Source: Bacilli bacterium (GTDB lineage Bacteria > Bacillota_I > Bacilli_A > RF39 > UBA660). From it: a DNA stretch of 15,776 bases. Shown here one piece after another: positions 1-7,428 of this stretch. The notes beneath the pieces were generated by a model. It had not been told where the DNA came from, did not search any database, and worked only from the letters and a program-made list of their open reading frames with translations. Positions within the stretch are counted from its first letter, which is position 1. Each line of letters begins with the position of its first letter. The stretch covers positions 1-15,776 of the forward strand of contig CAAERO010000016.1 of assembly GCA_900758495.1 (NCBI GenBank). Direction: 5' to 3'. Made by a program: the position numbers and the translations under genes.

Positions 1-44
1 CTCTCTCCTATCATCTATTATAATGTTAACATAACGTTCGACAA
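1..44 (-). promoter_or_regulatory. Promoter and ribosome binding site of a gene starting off the left edge
   Basis: Read on the minus strand, a -35 like TTGTCG (39-44), a 16-base spacer and a consensus -10 TATAAT (17-22) are followed by AGGAG (5-9). The start codon would lie a few bases beyond the left edge. This implies a minus-strand gene leaving the window, divergent from orf278. The -10 and the Shine-Dalgarno sequence are seen directly; the gene itself is inferred. Confidence 0.45.
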
Positions 45-122
45 TTTTCAACATTATTTTCATACCTATTTTGCTATTTAAATTGTAGTTAAATAACTAT
101 CCAATTTATTAACTTTTTGTTG

Positions 123-169
123 TATAATAAGCAAATTTAACTTATCATATAATTTAAAAGAAAAGAGGA
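123..169 (+). promoter_or_regulatory. Putative promoter region and RBS of orf278
   Basis: Two perfect TATAAT hexamers occur at 123-128 and 148-153, and either could serve as the -10 of orf278. Neither has a convincing -35 at 16-18 bases. AGAGGA at 164-169 lies 5 bases before the ATG at 175 and fixes that start. The surrounding DNA is very AT-rich, so one of the hexamers may be chance. Confidence 0.4.
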
Positions 170-174
170 AAAAT

Positions 175-1011
175 ATGAATAAAATAAAATATCTTATAAC
201 GATAGAAAACTATTTATATAAGTACACTATTATGGAAGACTCTAATTCAATTGATTTTTTTAAAAGCGAAGAAGAAAAGATTCTTAATGTTTTATCTTTA
301 GAGGAAAAGTTGGTCTTGTTTGATGAACTAATTTATAATACTGATTTGTTAGATAAAAATATTGCAACTGAATTTTCAATTATCTATCAACTCAATAATA
401 GTTTAAAAAATTTGCCAGTAAAAAGATTAGCTAATATATTGATAACAGATATCTTTAAAAGTGTAGATGAAGATTTTATGATTAATGAAAGTATTATTAT
501 GTATCTTTCTAATGAAAGAATTACTAATTCTGCTTTTTATCAAGATGGCATTTCTTTCAAATACGACCTTGTAGAGAGAATGATTGGTAATACTTATGAG
601 GAAGAGGTTGATATGAAAAATAGAATTATTACTGATTTATTTTTTGCTTATCCTTTCTTAGAAGAAGACAGAAGAATAATTAATAACAAAAAGTCAGCTA
701 ATATTTTAGCTAAACGTTTAGAGATGACAGATTTTTTAGATAGTAAAGAAAAGGAAGATATATTAATGGGATTTACTCTTGAAACTATGCTAGGAGGGGT
801 AGAAAGTACAAGAGAAATAAGACAAAATAAATTTTTTACTACTTCTTCTAAAATATACTTAGAAAGTATAAGTGATCCACTAGATGATGATATGCTTGGA
901 GAAATATTAGAAACATTTTCTTACAATGCCTATGAATATAAGGATACTCCTTATTATAAAGAAGTAGTTAAAGTCTTTAACAAAAAGCTAGTTCATAATA
1001 TCAATAAATGA
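175..1011 (+). CDS. Orf278, uncharacterised acidic protein
   Basis: This 278-aa protein is not recognised as a member of any named family. It is rich in Glu, Asp, Lys, Ile and Asn and looks largely helical. It has no signal peptide, membrane segment or metal-binding cluster, so it is probably a soluble cytoplasmic protein. The start is supported by AGAGGA 5 bases upstream of the ATG. It is one of only two plus-strand genes in the window and is divergent from a gene off the left edge. Its last 24 bases overlap the convergent ylbE gene. A 9-bp hairpin followed by a T-rich run starts 10 bases after the stop, inside ylbE, and may be its terminator. Codon use is AT-rich like the neighbours, and a single long frame with a good RBS makes it a likely real gene. 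Its function is unknown. Confidence 0.75.
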   Translation: MNKIKYLITIENYLYKYTIMEDSNSIDFFKSEEEKILNVLSLEEKLVLFDELIYNTDLLDKNIATEFSIIYQLNNSLKNLPVKRLANILITDIFKSVDEDFMINESIIMYLSNERITNSAFYQDGISFKYDLVERMIGNTYEEEVDMKNRIITDLFFAYPFLEEDRRIINNKKSANILAKRLEMTDFLDSKEKEDILMGFTLETMLGGVESTREIRQNKFFTTSSKIYLESISDPLDDDMLGEILETFSYNAYEYKDTPYYKEVVKVFNKKLVHNINK

Positions 1012-1209
1012 TTCAACTAATGATAAAGTATCTTTCACTTTATCAATTTTATCTTTAGTTGTTAGTTTATAATTTATTTTCATTTCTTTCTCCATTTCAT
1101 TAAGAAAATTTGGATTTCTATTTAAATATTTATACCAATTAGAATTTTCTTGTAAATATTGATAAAGATACGGATTTGCTTTTATTCTTAATTTAGCATC
1201 TACTTGCAT
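988..1209 (-). CDS. ylbE: YlbE-like family protein
   Basis: The 73-aa product resembles the small YlbE-like family of Bacilli. Shared features are an N-terminal helix with a NPYLYQYL segment, a WYKYLNRNP motif at about 26-34 (compare WYRRLTREP in B. subtilis YlbE), a central Tyr-Lys before a polar stretch, and a hydrophobic C-terminal helix. The molecular function is not known. The gene lies 5 bases after ylbD, and the ylbD stop region supplies the GAGGAC ribosome binding site, so the pair should be co-translated. In B. subtilis the two genes are also neighbours. The 3' end overlaps the convergent orf278 by 24 bases, and a perfect short palindrome (967-981) inside orf278 may act as a weak terminator. 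Confidence 0.75.
   Translation of the reverse strand: MQVDAKLRIKANPYLYQYLQENSNWYKYLNRNPNFLNEMEKEMKINYKLTTKDKIDKVKDTLSLVESFIDIMN
1021..1056 (+). terminator. Candidate terminator of orf278 inside ylbE
   Basis: The perfect 9-bp inverted repeat TGATAAAGT / ACTTTATCA (1021-1029 and 1037-1045) with a 7-base loop is followed by ATTTTATCTTT. It starts 10 bases downstream of the orf278 stop codon and lies wholly within the ylbE coding region on the other strand. The T-run is interrupted, so termination may be partial. Confidence 0.5.
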
Positions 1210-1214
1210 TTTTA

Positions 1215-1568
1215 CTAGTCCTCATAATACTTATTAATTGGTCGTTCTTGATAAGTATTTACTACTGGTTTTTCATTAGAAGCAGTCAGGTCACTTAGAA
1301 GACTTACTGCTTTTTCTAAGCCATTAACTCCACGTTGTAATGTTTCTAAATCCATATTTTTAAAGATATTTATTACATCTTGAAAATTACCATTTTTTGC
1401 TTGAGTCCCCTCATTTGAGGTTGGTATAAATTGTTCCCAAACCTTAGAATCTTCACCATATATATCGTAAAGTTCATACAAACTCTGCCAAGTATTTTTA
1501 CCATTTGCTACTGTTGTAGCTAAATATGGTTTATCTTTAATAAAACTTTTAAAACTTTCTTTTGACAT
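1215..1568 (-). CDS. ylbD: YlbD-family protein (putative coat protein family)
   Basis: The product is about 117 aa and matches the YlbD family, which is annotated in B. subtilis as a putative spore coat protein. The N-terminal part has the family pattern of a F-K-x-F-I motif, KDKPYLATTVANGKNTWQ at about 12-29, and an acidic GEDSKVW segment near residue 39. An N-D-V/L-type helical region follows. A GTG at 1577 is in frame, but AGGTGA (1579-1574) is spaced correctly for the ATG at 1568, so that start is preferred. The gene follows the parC terminator and precedes ylbE by 5 bases. No clear promoter lies in the short gap after parC, so readthrough from the topoisomerase operon is possible. Nothing here shows sporulation, so the coat role should not be assumed. 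Confidence 0.75.
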   Translation of the reverse strand: MSKESFKSFIKDKPYLATTVANGKNTWQSLYELYDIYGEDSKVWEQFIPTSNEGTQAKNGNFQDVINIFKNMDLETLQRGVNGLEKAVSLLSDLTASNEKPVVNTYQERPINKYYED

Positions 1569-1613
1569 AGATTTCACCTAATTAAGTTTATGCCATTAAA
1601 AGATAAAAAGAAT

Positions 1614-1640
1614 AAAAAAAGCATTCACTTTAGAATACTT
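1614..1640 (-). terminator. Intrinsic terminator after parC
   Basis: On the minus strand, immediately after the parC stop codon, AAGTATTC (1633-1640) pairs with GAATGCTT (1619-1626), giving an 8-bp stem with one G-U pair and a 6-base loop. It is followed by seven T. This is a standard Rho-independent terminator closing the parE-orf352-parC operon. Confidence 0.8.
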
Positions 1641-4175
1641 TTAATCATTATCATTTAAAAAATCATCTATTGTCATAAGTCTTGCATCAACTGATTCTAA
1701 ATCAAGATTAGACTTTGGTCTTTCTTCGATATCTAACAATTCTATTTCTTCCTCTTCTTTTTTTACATCAGTTAAACTAACCACCTTAAAAGCACTATCA
1801 ATTCCGCCTTTTCTTAGGGTTGAACCAGTCGAATAGCGATCAGCAATGGTTAAATCACTACCTTTGAAGAAGGTTATTTCTCCATTCTTAAGACCTAATT
1901 CTTCTTTAGTAGTTAAAAAGAATGCTGCTACTACGTGATATGGATTTGTCTTGACATCTCTTATAGTAAGTAATCCTCTTCTAGCTCTTGTTGTCTTATC
2001 AAAATCTTTTAGATGCATGCGCTTACCTGTTCCCTTATCTGTAACAATTGCTAGATAGTTGTTATTATCAACATCAAAGTTTAAAACTGATATAACATAG
2101 TCGTCTTTTAAAGTGATAGCTTTTACTCCTCCAGCTTTTATTCCTACTACTGGTATTTCTTCTTTAGCAAACCATAGACCATAACCTTTATTTGTTTCAA
2201 TAAAAATTTCACTATTATCGCCATAGAAAGCACAGATCAATCTATCTTCATCCTTTAATTTTATACAACTAGTTGGCTTTGAATATCTAGTTAATTTGAA
2301 ATCTGCTAAACTGCTTTGTTTAATCATTCCTAGTTTTGTTGCAATAATGATTTCTTTTTTCTCATCAAAGTTACTTACAGGAAGGGCTGTTACTATTTCT
2401 TCTTCCTCTTGAAGTGGGACTAAATTACTGATATGTTTACCCAGTTCGCGCCATTTTAAATCATTAATAGTATGAACGGGAATATATAAATAATTACCAA
2501 AAGATGTGAAAACTAATAAAGTATCTGTTGTTTTCATCTTAAATTCTCCAAGAAGATAGTCATTTTCTTTAAGTAATGGATCTTTTATATCACTAGCACT
2601 ATAACTACGTAAAGATGTACGCTTGATATATCCTTCTTTACTGATAGTAACAATTGTATCTTCTTTTGGTATTAATGCAGTTGTATCTAGCTTTATCTCA
2701 GTAATTTCATCTCTTACTTCTGTAATTCTTTCTTTATTATACTCATTCTTAACTTTTTTTAGTTCTTCTTTCATTACTTTTTTTAGTAGTTTTTCGTTCT
2801 CTAAGATAGCAGTTAATGATGATATTATTTTTTCTAAGACTGCACATCTTTCTTCTAACTCTACTACATCAGTATTAGTTAGGCGATACAATTGTAAGGT
2901 TACAATAGCTTCTGCTTGTTCATAACTAAAAGCATATTCCTTTACTAAGTTTTCTTTAGCATCACTTTTATTTTTACTGGCTCTAATCGTTTTGATTACT
3001 TCATCTAGTATTGATAGACATTTCTTCAAACCATCTAAGATATGTAGTTCTTTTTTAGCATGAGCAAGATCAAACTCACTTCTTCTTCTAACTACTTCTT
3101 TTTGATGGTCTATGAAAGCTTGAAGAGCATTTTTTAGTCCTAGTAGTTTTGGTCTTTTCTTAACGATTGCAACCATATTAAAGTTATAGCTTATCTGCAT
3201 ATCAGTATTTTTTAAAAGAAAATTAACTAAGAATTCTTGATTAACACCTTTCTTTAAATCAATAACAATTCTAATATCTTGTGCTGATTCATCTCTTACT
3301 TCTACTATTCCATCAATTTTTTTGTCAATTCTTATATCATCAATTTTCTTAACTAATAAAGCCTTGTTAACTTCATAAGGAATTTCAGTAATAATTAATG
3401 AGGCTTTTCCATTTTTTTCTTCAAATTCGTATTTACTTTTAACAATTATTTTTCCCTTACCTGTTTGATAAGCTTCTAATAAGCCTTTTTTTCCTTCAAT
3501 AATAGCTCCTGTTGGAAAATCAGGTCCCTTTACAAAGTCCATTAATTCTTCAAGGGTAGCTTCTTGGTGATCAATTAAGTAAATAGCTGCATCAATTACT
3601 TCTCCTAAGTTATGTGGAGGAATATTAGTAGCATAACCTGCTGATATTCCCTGAGTTCCATAGACAAGTAAAGCTGGAAATCTTGCTGGCAAAACAGTTG
3701 GTTCTGTTGTACTATCATCGAAGTTTGGAGCAAATTCAACAGTATCACGATTGATATCTCTTACCATTTCATTACTTATTTTTGAAAGTCTTGCCTCTGT
3801 ATAACGATAAGCAGCAGGACTATCACCGTCAATTGAACCATTATTACCATGCATATCAATATATGGATATCTACTCTTCCATTCTTGACTCATTCTTACC
3901 ATTGCTTCATAGATTGAAGTATCACCATGAGGATGGTAATTACCAATAACATCTCCAACCGTTTTTGCACTTTTCCGATATGGTTTATCATAAGTGTTTT
4001 TTTCTTTATACATTGAATAAAGAATACGTCTTTGAACTGGTTTTAAGCCATCTCTAGCATCAGGAATAGCACGTTCTTGAATGATATATTTTGAATAACT
4101 ACCAAATCTTTCTCCCATTATATCTTCAAGAGTATACTCTCTAATTCTTTCAATTATTTCTTTTGTCTTTTCCAT
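1641..4175 (-). CDS. parC: DNA topoisomerase IV subunit A
   Basis: ParC is the breakage-reunion subunit of topoisomerase IV, which with ParE decatenates daughter chromosomes and relaxes DNA. The product is about 844 aa. The N-terminal winged-helix domain has DARDGLKPVQRR, the GNYHPHGD segment and the catalytic Tyr in RYTEARL (about residue 125). A coiled-coil region follows at about 360-490, then a beta-pinwheel C-terminal domain. It is called ParC rather than GyrA because the GyrA box (QRRGGKG type) is absent and the pinwheel has RARRGLLTIRDVKTNP, like Firmicutes ParC. The position equivalent to the fluoroquinolone-related Ser80 is Thr (HGDTSIYE); Thr occurs naturally there in related subunits, so this alone says nothing about resistance. 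A GTG at 4184 is in frame, but AGGTGA overlapping the orf352 stop is spaced best for the ATG at 4175. It is the last gene of the operon. Confidence 0.95.
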   Translation of the reverse strand: MEKTKEIIERIREYTLEDIMGERFGSYSKYIIQERAIPDARDGLKPVQRRILYSMYKEKNTYDKPYRKSAKTVGDVIGNYHPHGDTSIYEAMVRMSQEWKSRYPYIDMHGNNGSIDGDSPAAYRYTEARLSKISNEMVRDINRDTVEFAPNFDDSTTEPTVLPARFPALLVYGTQGISAGYATNIPPHNLGEVIDAAIYLIDHQEATLEELMDFVKGPDFPTGAIIEGKKGLLEAYQTGKGKIIVKSKYEFEEKNGKASLIITEIPYEVNKALLVKKIDDIRIDKKIDGIVEVRDESAQDIRIVIDLKKGVNQEFLVNFLLKNTDMQISYNFNMVAIVKKRPKLLGLKNALQAFIDHQKEVVRRRSEFDLAHAKKELHILDGLKKCLSILDEVIKTIRASKNKSDAKENLVKEYAFSYEQAEAIVTLQLYRLTNTDVVELEERCAVLEKIISSLTAILENEKLLKKVMKEELKKVKNEYNKERITEVRDEITEIKLDTTALIPKEDTIVTISKEGYIKRTSLRSYSASDIKDPLLKENDYLLGEFKMKTTDTLLVFTSFGNYLYIPVHTINDLKWRELGKHISNLVPLQEEEEIVTALPVSNFDEKKEIIIATKLGMIKQSSLADFKLTRYSKPTSCIKLKDEDRLICAFYGDNSEIFIETNKGYGLWFAKEEIPVVGIKAGGVKAITLKDDYVISVLNFDVDNNNYLAIVTDKGTGKRMHLKDFDKTTRARRGLLTIRDVKTNPYHVVAAFFLTTKEELGLKNGEITFFKGSDLTIADRYSTGSTLRKGGIDSAFKVVSLTDVKKEEEEIELLDIEERPKSNLDLESVDARLMTIDDFLNDND

Positions 4176-4184
4176 CATTATCAC

Positions 4185-5243
4185 CTACATCCTTTTTTCT
4201 TGTCTTTTTAAAATCTTATTAGTATTATGTTCCAAAACCTCTTCTGAGTTGGATAATATTTTGTTAGTTCTTGGTGAAAGAGAAGTAATTATTTCTTGAA
4301 GTTGTTCTGTCTGATTATAACTTAGTAATCTTTGTTCTAATATTTCTAACATTACTACTTCAACAGCTTGATTACGTTCAATACCTCGTATTTCTTTAAT
4401 ATTTTTATTGTTACTAACAATTGCTAGTCTTGGATTAGTTGGTCTATTGTTTGCATCATAAGAAAAATAAATATCAATAGTGTCATTTGTTAATAGTTGT
4501 TTAATGTCTTCTCTATTTTCAATACACCAAAGTGTGCCTTTACCAATAATATCTTTACGTAGTTTTACTTGGTCATCTAAACCTTCATAATGAATCCACT
4601 CACCGTGAGTTTTTACTGTATCTTGAAAGAGATGCTCTCTTTTTTGTGTAAAGTAGTATGCATACAGTTTAGCAAAACTTTCTTTATTAATGGCTTCACT
4701 CATCAATTTTTTATCATCTGTCTTAATAAGAAGCTTTATCTTGTCAATTATGTTTAATGTAATTGCAGCATCAAACATTGGAAAAGGACTTGTTGTATGT
4801 TTTGTTCTTCTTGAAAAATTTTTTCTCCGCTCATCATAATTTCCCATAGAAGTGATTCCTTTAAAAATCCAAAATTTTATCCATATTGCTTCTTGATCTA
4901 AACTGCCAAGAAAATCTATCCATGTATCAAGTGAGTCTTTTGCTGCTGTGGTAACTTTAGAAATTACTTGTTCTCGTGAAAAAGTAGGAGAAATATTTTT
5001 ATTAATATATTCTTCTTTGATATCTTCTTCTTTAATTATATATTTACTGAAACAGAAGTTTTTAAAAAGATTCCAGTTATGTTCATTTTGATGAGCTTTT
5101 TTAACTACTCTATCAAGTCTTACTAAATATTTACTTATTTTTTCAACTGGTGTGTCATTCTTTAAAGCTGTATGCATAACTATCTTGGAAATATGTAAAT
5201 CTTTATATAGTTCGTTTAAAAATTCTTCTCCACTATCATACAT
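4185..5243 (-). CDS. Orf352, uncharacterised protein inserted between parE and parC
   Basis: This 352-aa protein lies 12 bases after parE, and its stop codon TAG overlaps the parC ribosome binding site, so it is part of the topoisomerase IV operon. AGGTGA 8 bases upstream supports the ATG at 5243. It has no signal peptide or membrane segment. The N-terminal 90 residues are helical. Distinct motifs follow: SLDTWIDFL (about 104-112), FWIFKGITSMGNYDE (124-138), RTKHTTSPFP (146-155), FAKLYAYY (190-197), GKGTLWC (234-240), IDIYFSYD (256-263), PTNPRLAI (268-275) and EIRGIERNQ (284-292). From memory this motif order, with a GTGWC-type segment, a short beta hairpin and an EVRGI..NQ segment, matches an uncharacterised family abundant in Candidate Phyla Radiation genomes. 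There may be a distant likeness to PcfJ-type domains. No function is assigned; the operon position suggests a link with chromosome topology. Confidence 0.85.
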   Translation of the reverse strand: MYDSGEEFLNELYKDLHISKIVMHTALKNDTPVEKISKYLVRLDRVVKKAHQNEHNWNLFKNFCFSKYIIKEEDIKEEYINKNISPTFSREQVISKVTTAAKDSLDTWIDFLGSLDQEAIWIKFWIFKGITSMGNYDERRKNFSRRTKHTTSPFPMFDAAITLNIIDKIKLLIKTDDKKLMSEAINKESFAKLYAYYFTQKREHLFQDTVKTHGEWIHYEGLDDQVKLRKDIIGKGTLWCIENREDIKQLLTNDTIDIYFSYDANNRPTNPRLAIVSNNKNIKEIRGIERNQAVEVVMLEILEQRLLSYNQTEQLQEIITSLSPRTNKILSNSEEVLEHNTNKILKRQEKRM

Positions 5244-5255
5244 CTATCTTATCAC

Positions 5256-7157
5256 CTAAATCTTGTAATCATCTTCTAATGAGAATTCAACATTTTCTTC
5301 AATCCATTCTTTACGAGGAGGAACATCATCTCCCATAAGAATTGATACTCTTTTCTCTGCTAGCTGAGCATCTTCTATTTTTACTCTGATTAGTGTTCTA
5401 CTACCAGGTTTCATAGTTGTTTCACATAACTGGTCAGCATTCATTTCACCTAATCCCTTATATCTTTGAACTTCACATTTTTTATTTTTTGTTTTTTCTT
5501 GCATTTCTTGAATTGTATATGCATATTCAATATTTTTACCACTTTGAATTTTGAATAATGGTGGAAGTGCTACATAAAGTCTGCCATCTTCAATTAGTGG
5601 TTTCATATAACGATAGAAGAATGTTAATAATAAACACTGAATGTGTCCACCATCTTCATCAGCATCACTCATTATAATAACCTTGTTATATTCACAGTCA
5701 TTTATATCAAAATTAGAACCATATCCTGCTCCGATTGTATAAATCATTGTATTTATTTCCTCATTTTTCAAGATATCGCTTTCTTTAGTTTTTTCTGTAT
5801 TTAAAACTTTTCCGCGAAGTGGTAGTATTGCTTGATAACGTCTATCTCTACCTTGTTTAGCACTACCTCCTGCAGAATCTCCTTCTACTAAGAATAGTTC
5901 TTTTTTAGTTTTGTCTCTACTCTGGGCTGGAGAAAGTTTACCAGATAAAGCACGTTCTTTTGTAACTTTATTTTTTCCTTTTCTAGCTTCTTCTCTTGCT
6001 TTACGTGCTGCTTCTCTTGCTGTTTTACTTTTTAATGATTTATTAATTATATCAGTTGCAACCATTTTATTTTCTTCTAAGAAAAATTGCAATTTTTCAG
6101 TAACTAGAGAATCAACGGCTGTTCTTGCTTGGGGAGTTCCCAGTTTTCCTTTAGTCTGTCCTTCAAATTGTAATAGCTCTTCTGGTATTTTTAAACTAAT
6201 AATAGCGGTTAGTCCTTCTCTTACATCGCTTCCTTCAAAGGCTTTTTCTTTACCTTTAATAAAGCCGTTATTTCTAGCATAATCATTGAAAACACGAGTT
6301 AAAGCTGTTTTAAAACCTACTTCGTGGCTTCCTCCATCGCTAGTTTTAACATTATTAACAAAGGATACAATATTTTCTTGATAGGTATCAGTATACTGCA
6401 TTGCAATATCTATTTCCATTTTATCTTTTATTCCTTCAAAAACTAAAGTTTTGTGAAGTGTTGATTTTCCCTCATTTAAATAATCTACAAACTCTTCTAA
6501 GCCTTTTTCATAATGGAAAGTAGCATGGCGATCATCTTCTAAATCATTTACTTCAATTGTTAAGCCTTTCAAGAGAAAGGCTGACTCTTGCATACGCTCG
6601 CATATGGTGGTAAAAGAAAAGTTTATAGTTGAAAAAATACTATCATCAGGCAAGAATCTAACCATAGTTCCTGTCTTATTACTGGTTCCTATTTTCTTTA
6701 GGGGAGTTGCTACTTTTCCTCCATCTTCAAATTTTATATAATAAATACCTTTATCACGCTCAATTGTTACTTCCATCCATTTAGATAGAGCATTTACAAC
6801 ACTTCCACCAACACCATGTAAGCCGCCTGATACTTTATAACCAGCTTCTTCAAATTTTCCACCTGCATGCAAAACTGTGTAAATTACTTCTGGAGTTGGT
6901 TTTCCTGATGAATGCATTCCAACTGGTACCCCACGTCCTTCATCTTTCACACTGATGCTTTTATCTTCATGAATAGTTATCACTATTTTTTTACCATAAC
7001 CATTGATTGCTTCATCTATTGCATTATCAACTATTTCCCATACTAGATGGTGTAATCCTTTTTTATCTGTTGAACCAATATACATTCCAGGTCTTTTACG
7101 AACTGCTTCTAGTCCTTCTAATATTTTTATCGAATCATCATTATATATTGTTGCCAC
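5256..7157 (-). CDS. parE: DNA topoisomerase IV subunit B
   Basis: ParE is the ATPase subunit of topoisomerase IV and works with ParC. The 633-aa product has the GHKL ATPase domain (about 1-220) with EIVDNAIDEA, DEGRGVP and GGLHGVGGSVVNALS. The transducer domain carries the switch-lysine QTKGKLG near 335. The TOPRIM domain (about 420-530) has EGDSAGGSAKQG (metal-binding Glu425) and DADEDGG (Asp498, Asp500). The C-terminal QRYKGLGEMNADQL segment is also present. Residue-level likeness to B. subtilis ParE, including RDRRYQAILPLRGK and FFYRYMKPLIE, favours ParE over GyrB. Oddities are DADEDGGH where DADTDGAH is usual, and Cys578 where Trp is usual. The start is GTG at 7157 with AGGAGG 7 bases upstream. 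It is the first gene of parE-orf352-parC and is transcribed divergently from the transglutaminase-like gene. Confidence 0.95.
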   Translation of the reverse strand: MATIYNDDSIKILEGLEAVRKRPGMYIGSTDKKGLHHLVWEIVDNAIDEAINGYGKKIVITIHEDKSISVKDEGRGVPVGMHSSGKPTPEVIYTVLHAGGKFEEAGYKVSGGLHGVGGSVVNALSKWMEVTIERDKGIYYIKFEDGGKVATPLKKIGTSNKTGTMVRFLPDDSIFSTINFSFTTICERMQESAFLLKGLTIEVNDLEDDRHATFHYEKGLEEFVDYLNEGKSTLHKTLVFEGIKDKMEIDIAMQYTDTYQENIVSFVNNVKTSDGGSHEVGFKTALTRVFNDYARNNGFIKGKEKAFEGSDVREGLTAIISLKIPEELLQFEGQTKGKLGTPQARTAVDSLVTEKLQFFLEENKMVATDIINKSLKSKTAREAARKAREEARKGKNKVTKERALSGKLSPAQSRDKTKKELFLVEGDSAGGSAKQGRDRRYQAILPLRGKVLNTEKTKESDILKNEEINTMIYTIGAGYGSNFDINDCEYNKVIIMSDADEDGGHIQCLLLTFFYRYMKPLIEDGRLYVALPPLFKIQSGKNIEYAYTIQEMQEKTKNKKCEVQRYKGLGEMNADQLCETTMKPGSRTLIRVKIEDAQLAEKRVSILMGDDVPPRKEWIEENVEFSLEDDYKI

Positions 7158-7225
7158 AAAACTACCTCCTATCTGCTTAAAAAAAAGAGCATTTCATCTC
7201 TCGGTTCTTTAATTCTTTCGTTTTC

Positions 7226-7254
7226 ATTTTATCAAAAATTATCGTTTAACGCAA
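7226..7254 (-). promoter_or_regulatory. Promoter of the parE operon
   Basis: On the minus strand a -35 TTGCGT (7249-7254), a 17-base spacer and a -10 TAAAAT (7226-7231) preceded by TG one base upstream (extended -10) lie about 70 bases before the parE start. The leader of about 60 bases contains a weak 5-bp hairpin followed by eight T (GAGAG / CTCTT, around 7183-7203), which could attenuate transcription. The hairpin role is inference only. Confidence 0.6.
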
Positions 7255-7381
7255 ACTTTTCTTGCAAGTATTGTTCAAATTTAATAATATTCGTATTAAT
7301 ATAAATGAAGGTTTTGATTGTTTATACTTATTTTCATTGAAAAAATAAAATATAAGCTTTAAAAAGTTTTTTAGTTAGTCC

Positions 7382-7410
7382 TAGACAGAAAATATCTTAG
7401 TTGCTAGAAT
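7382..7410 (+). promoter_or_regulatory. Candidate promoter of the transglutaminase-like gene
   Basis: TAGACA (7382-7387), a 17-base spacer and TAGAAT (7405-7410) form a good sigma-A-type promoter with an extended -10 TGC. The predicted transcription start falls near 7417, at the first base of the AAGGAG ribosome binding site, giving an unusually short leader of about 12 bases. An additional upstream promoter cannot be excluded. Confidence 0.45.
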
Positions 7411-7428
7411 TATTATAAGGAGATGCAA

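Noticed and set aside
2623..2925. Plus-strand frame of 100 codons inside parC
   Set aside because: It lies antisense to a highly conserved gene, is Ser/Phe-rich low-complexity sequence and has no ribosome binding site.
5911..6282. Plus-strand frame of 123 codons inside parE
   Set aside because: It is a shadow of the conserved transducer and TOPRIM coding sequence, with no independent support.
1641..7157. Calling the topoisomerase subunits GyrA and GyrB
   Set aside because: The C-terminal domain lacks a GyrA box and both proteins follow Firmicutes ParC/ParE in their diagnostic segments.
7158..7428. Riboswitch or T-box in the parE leader
   Set aside because: The leader is only about 60 bases and shows just a 5-bp hairpin with a T-run; no known aptamer pattern was recognised.
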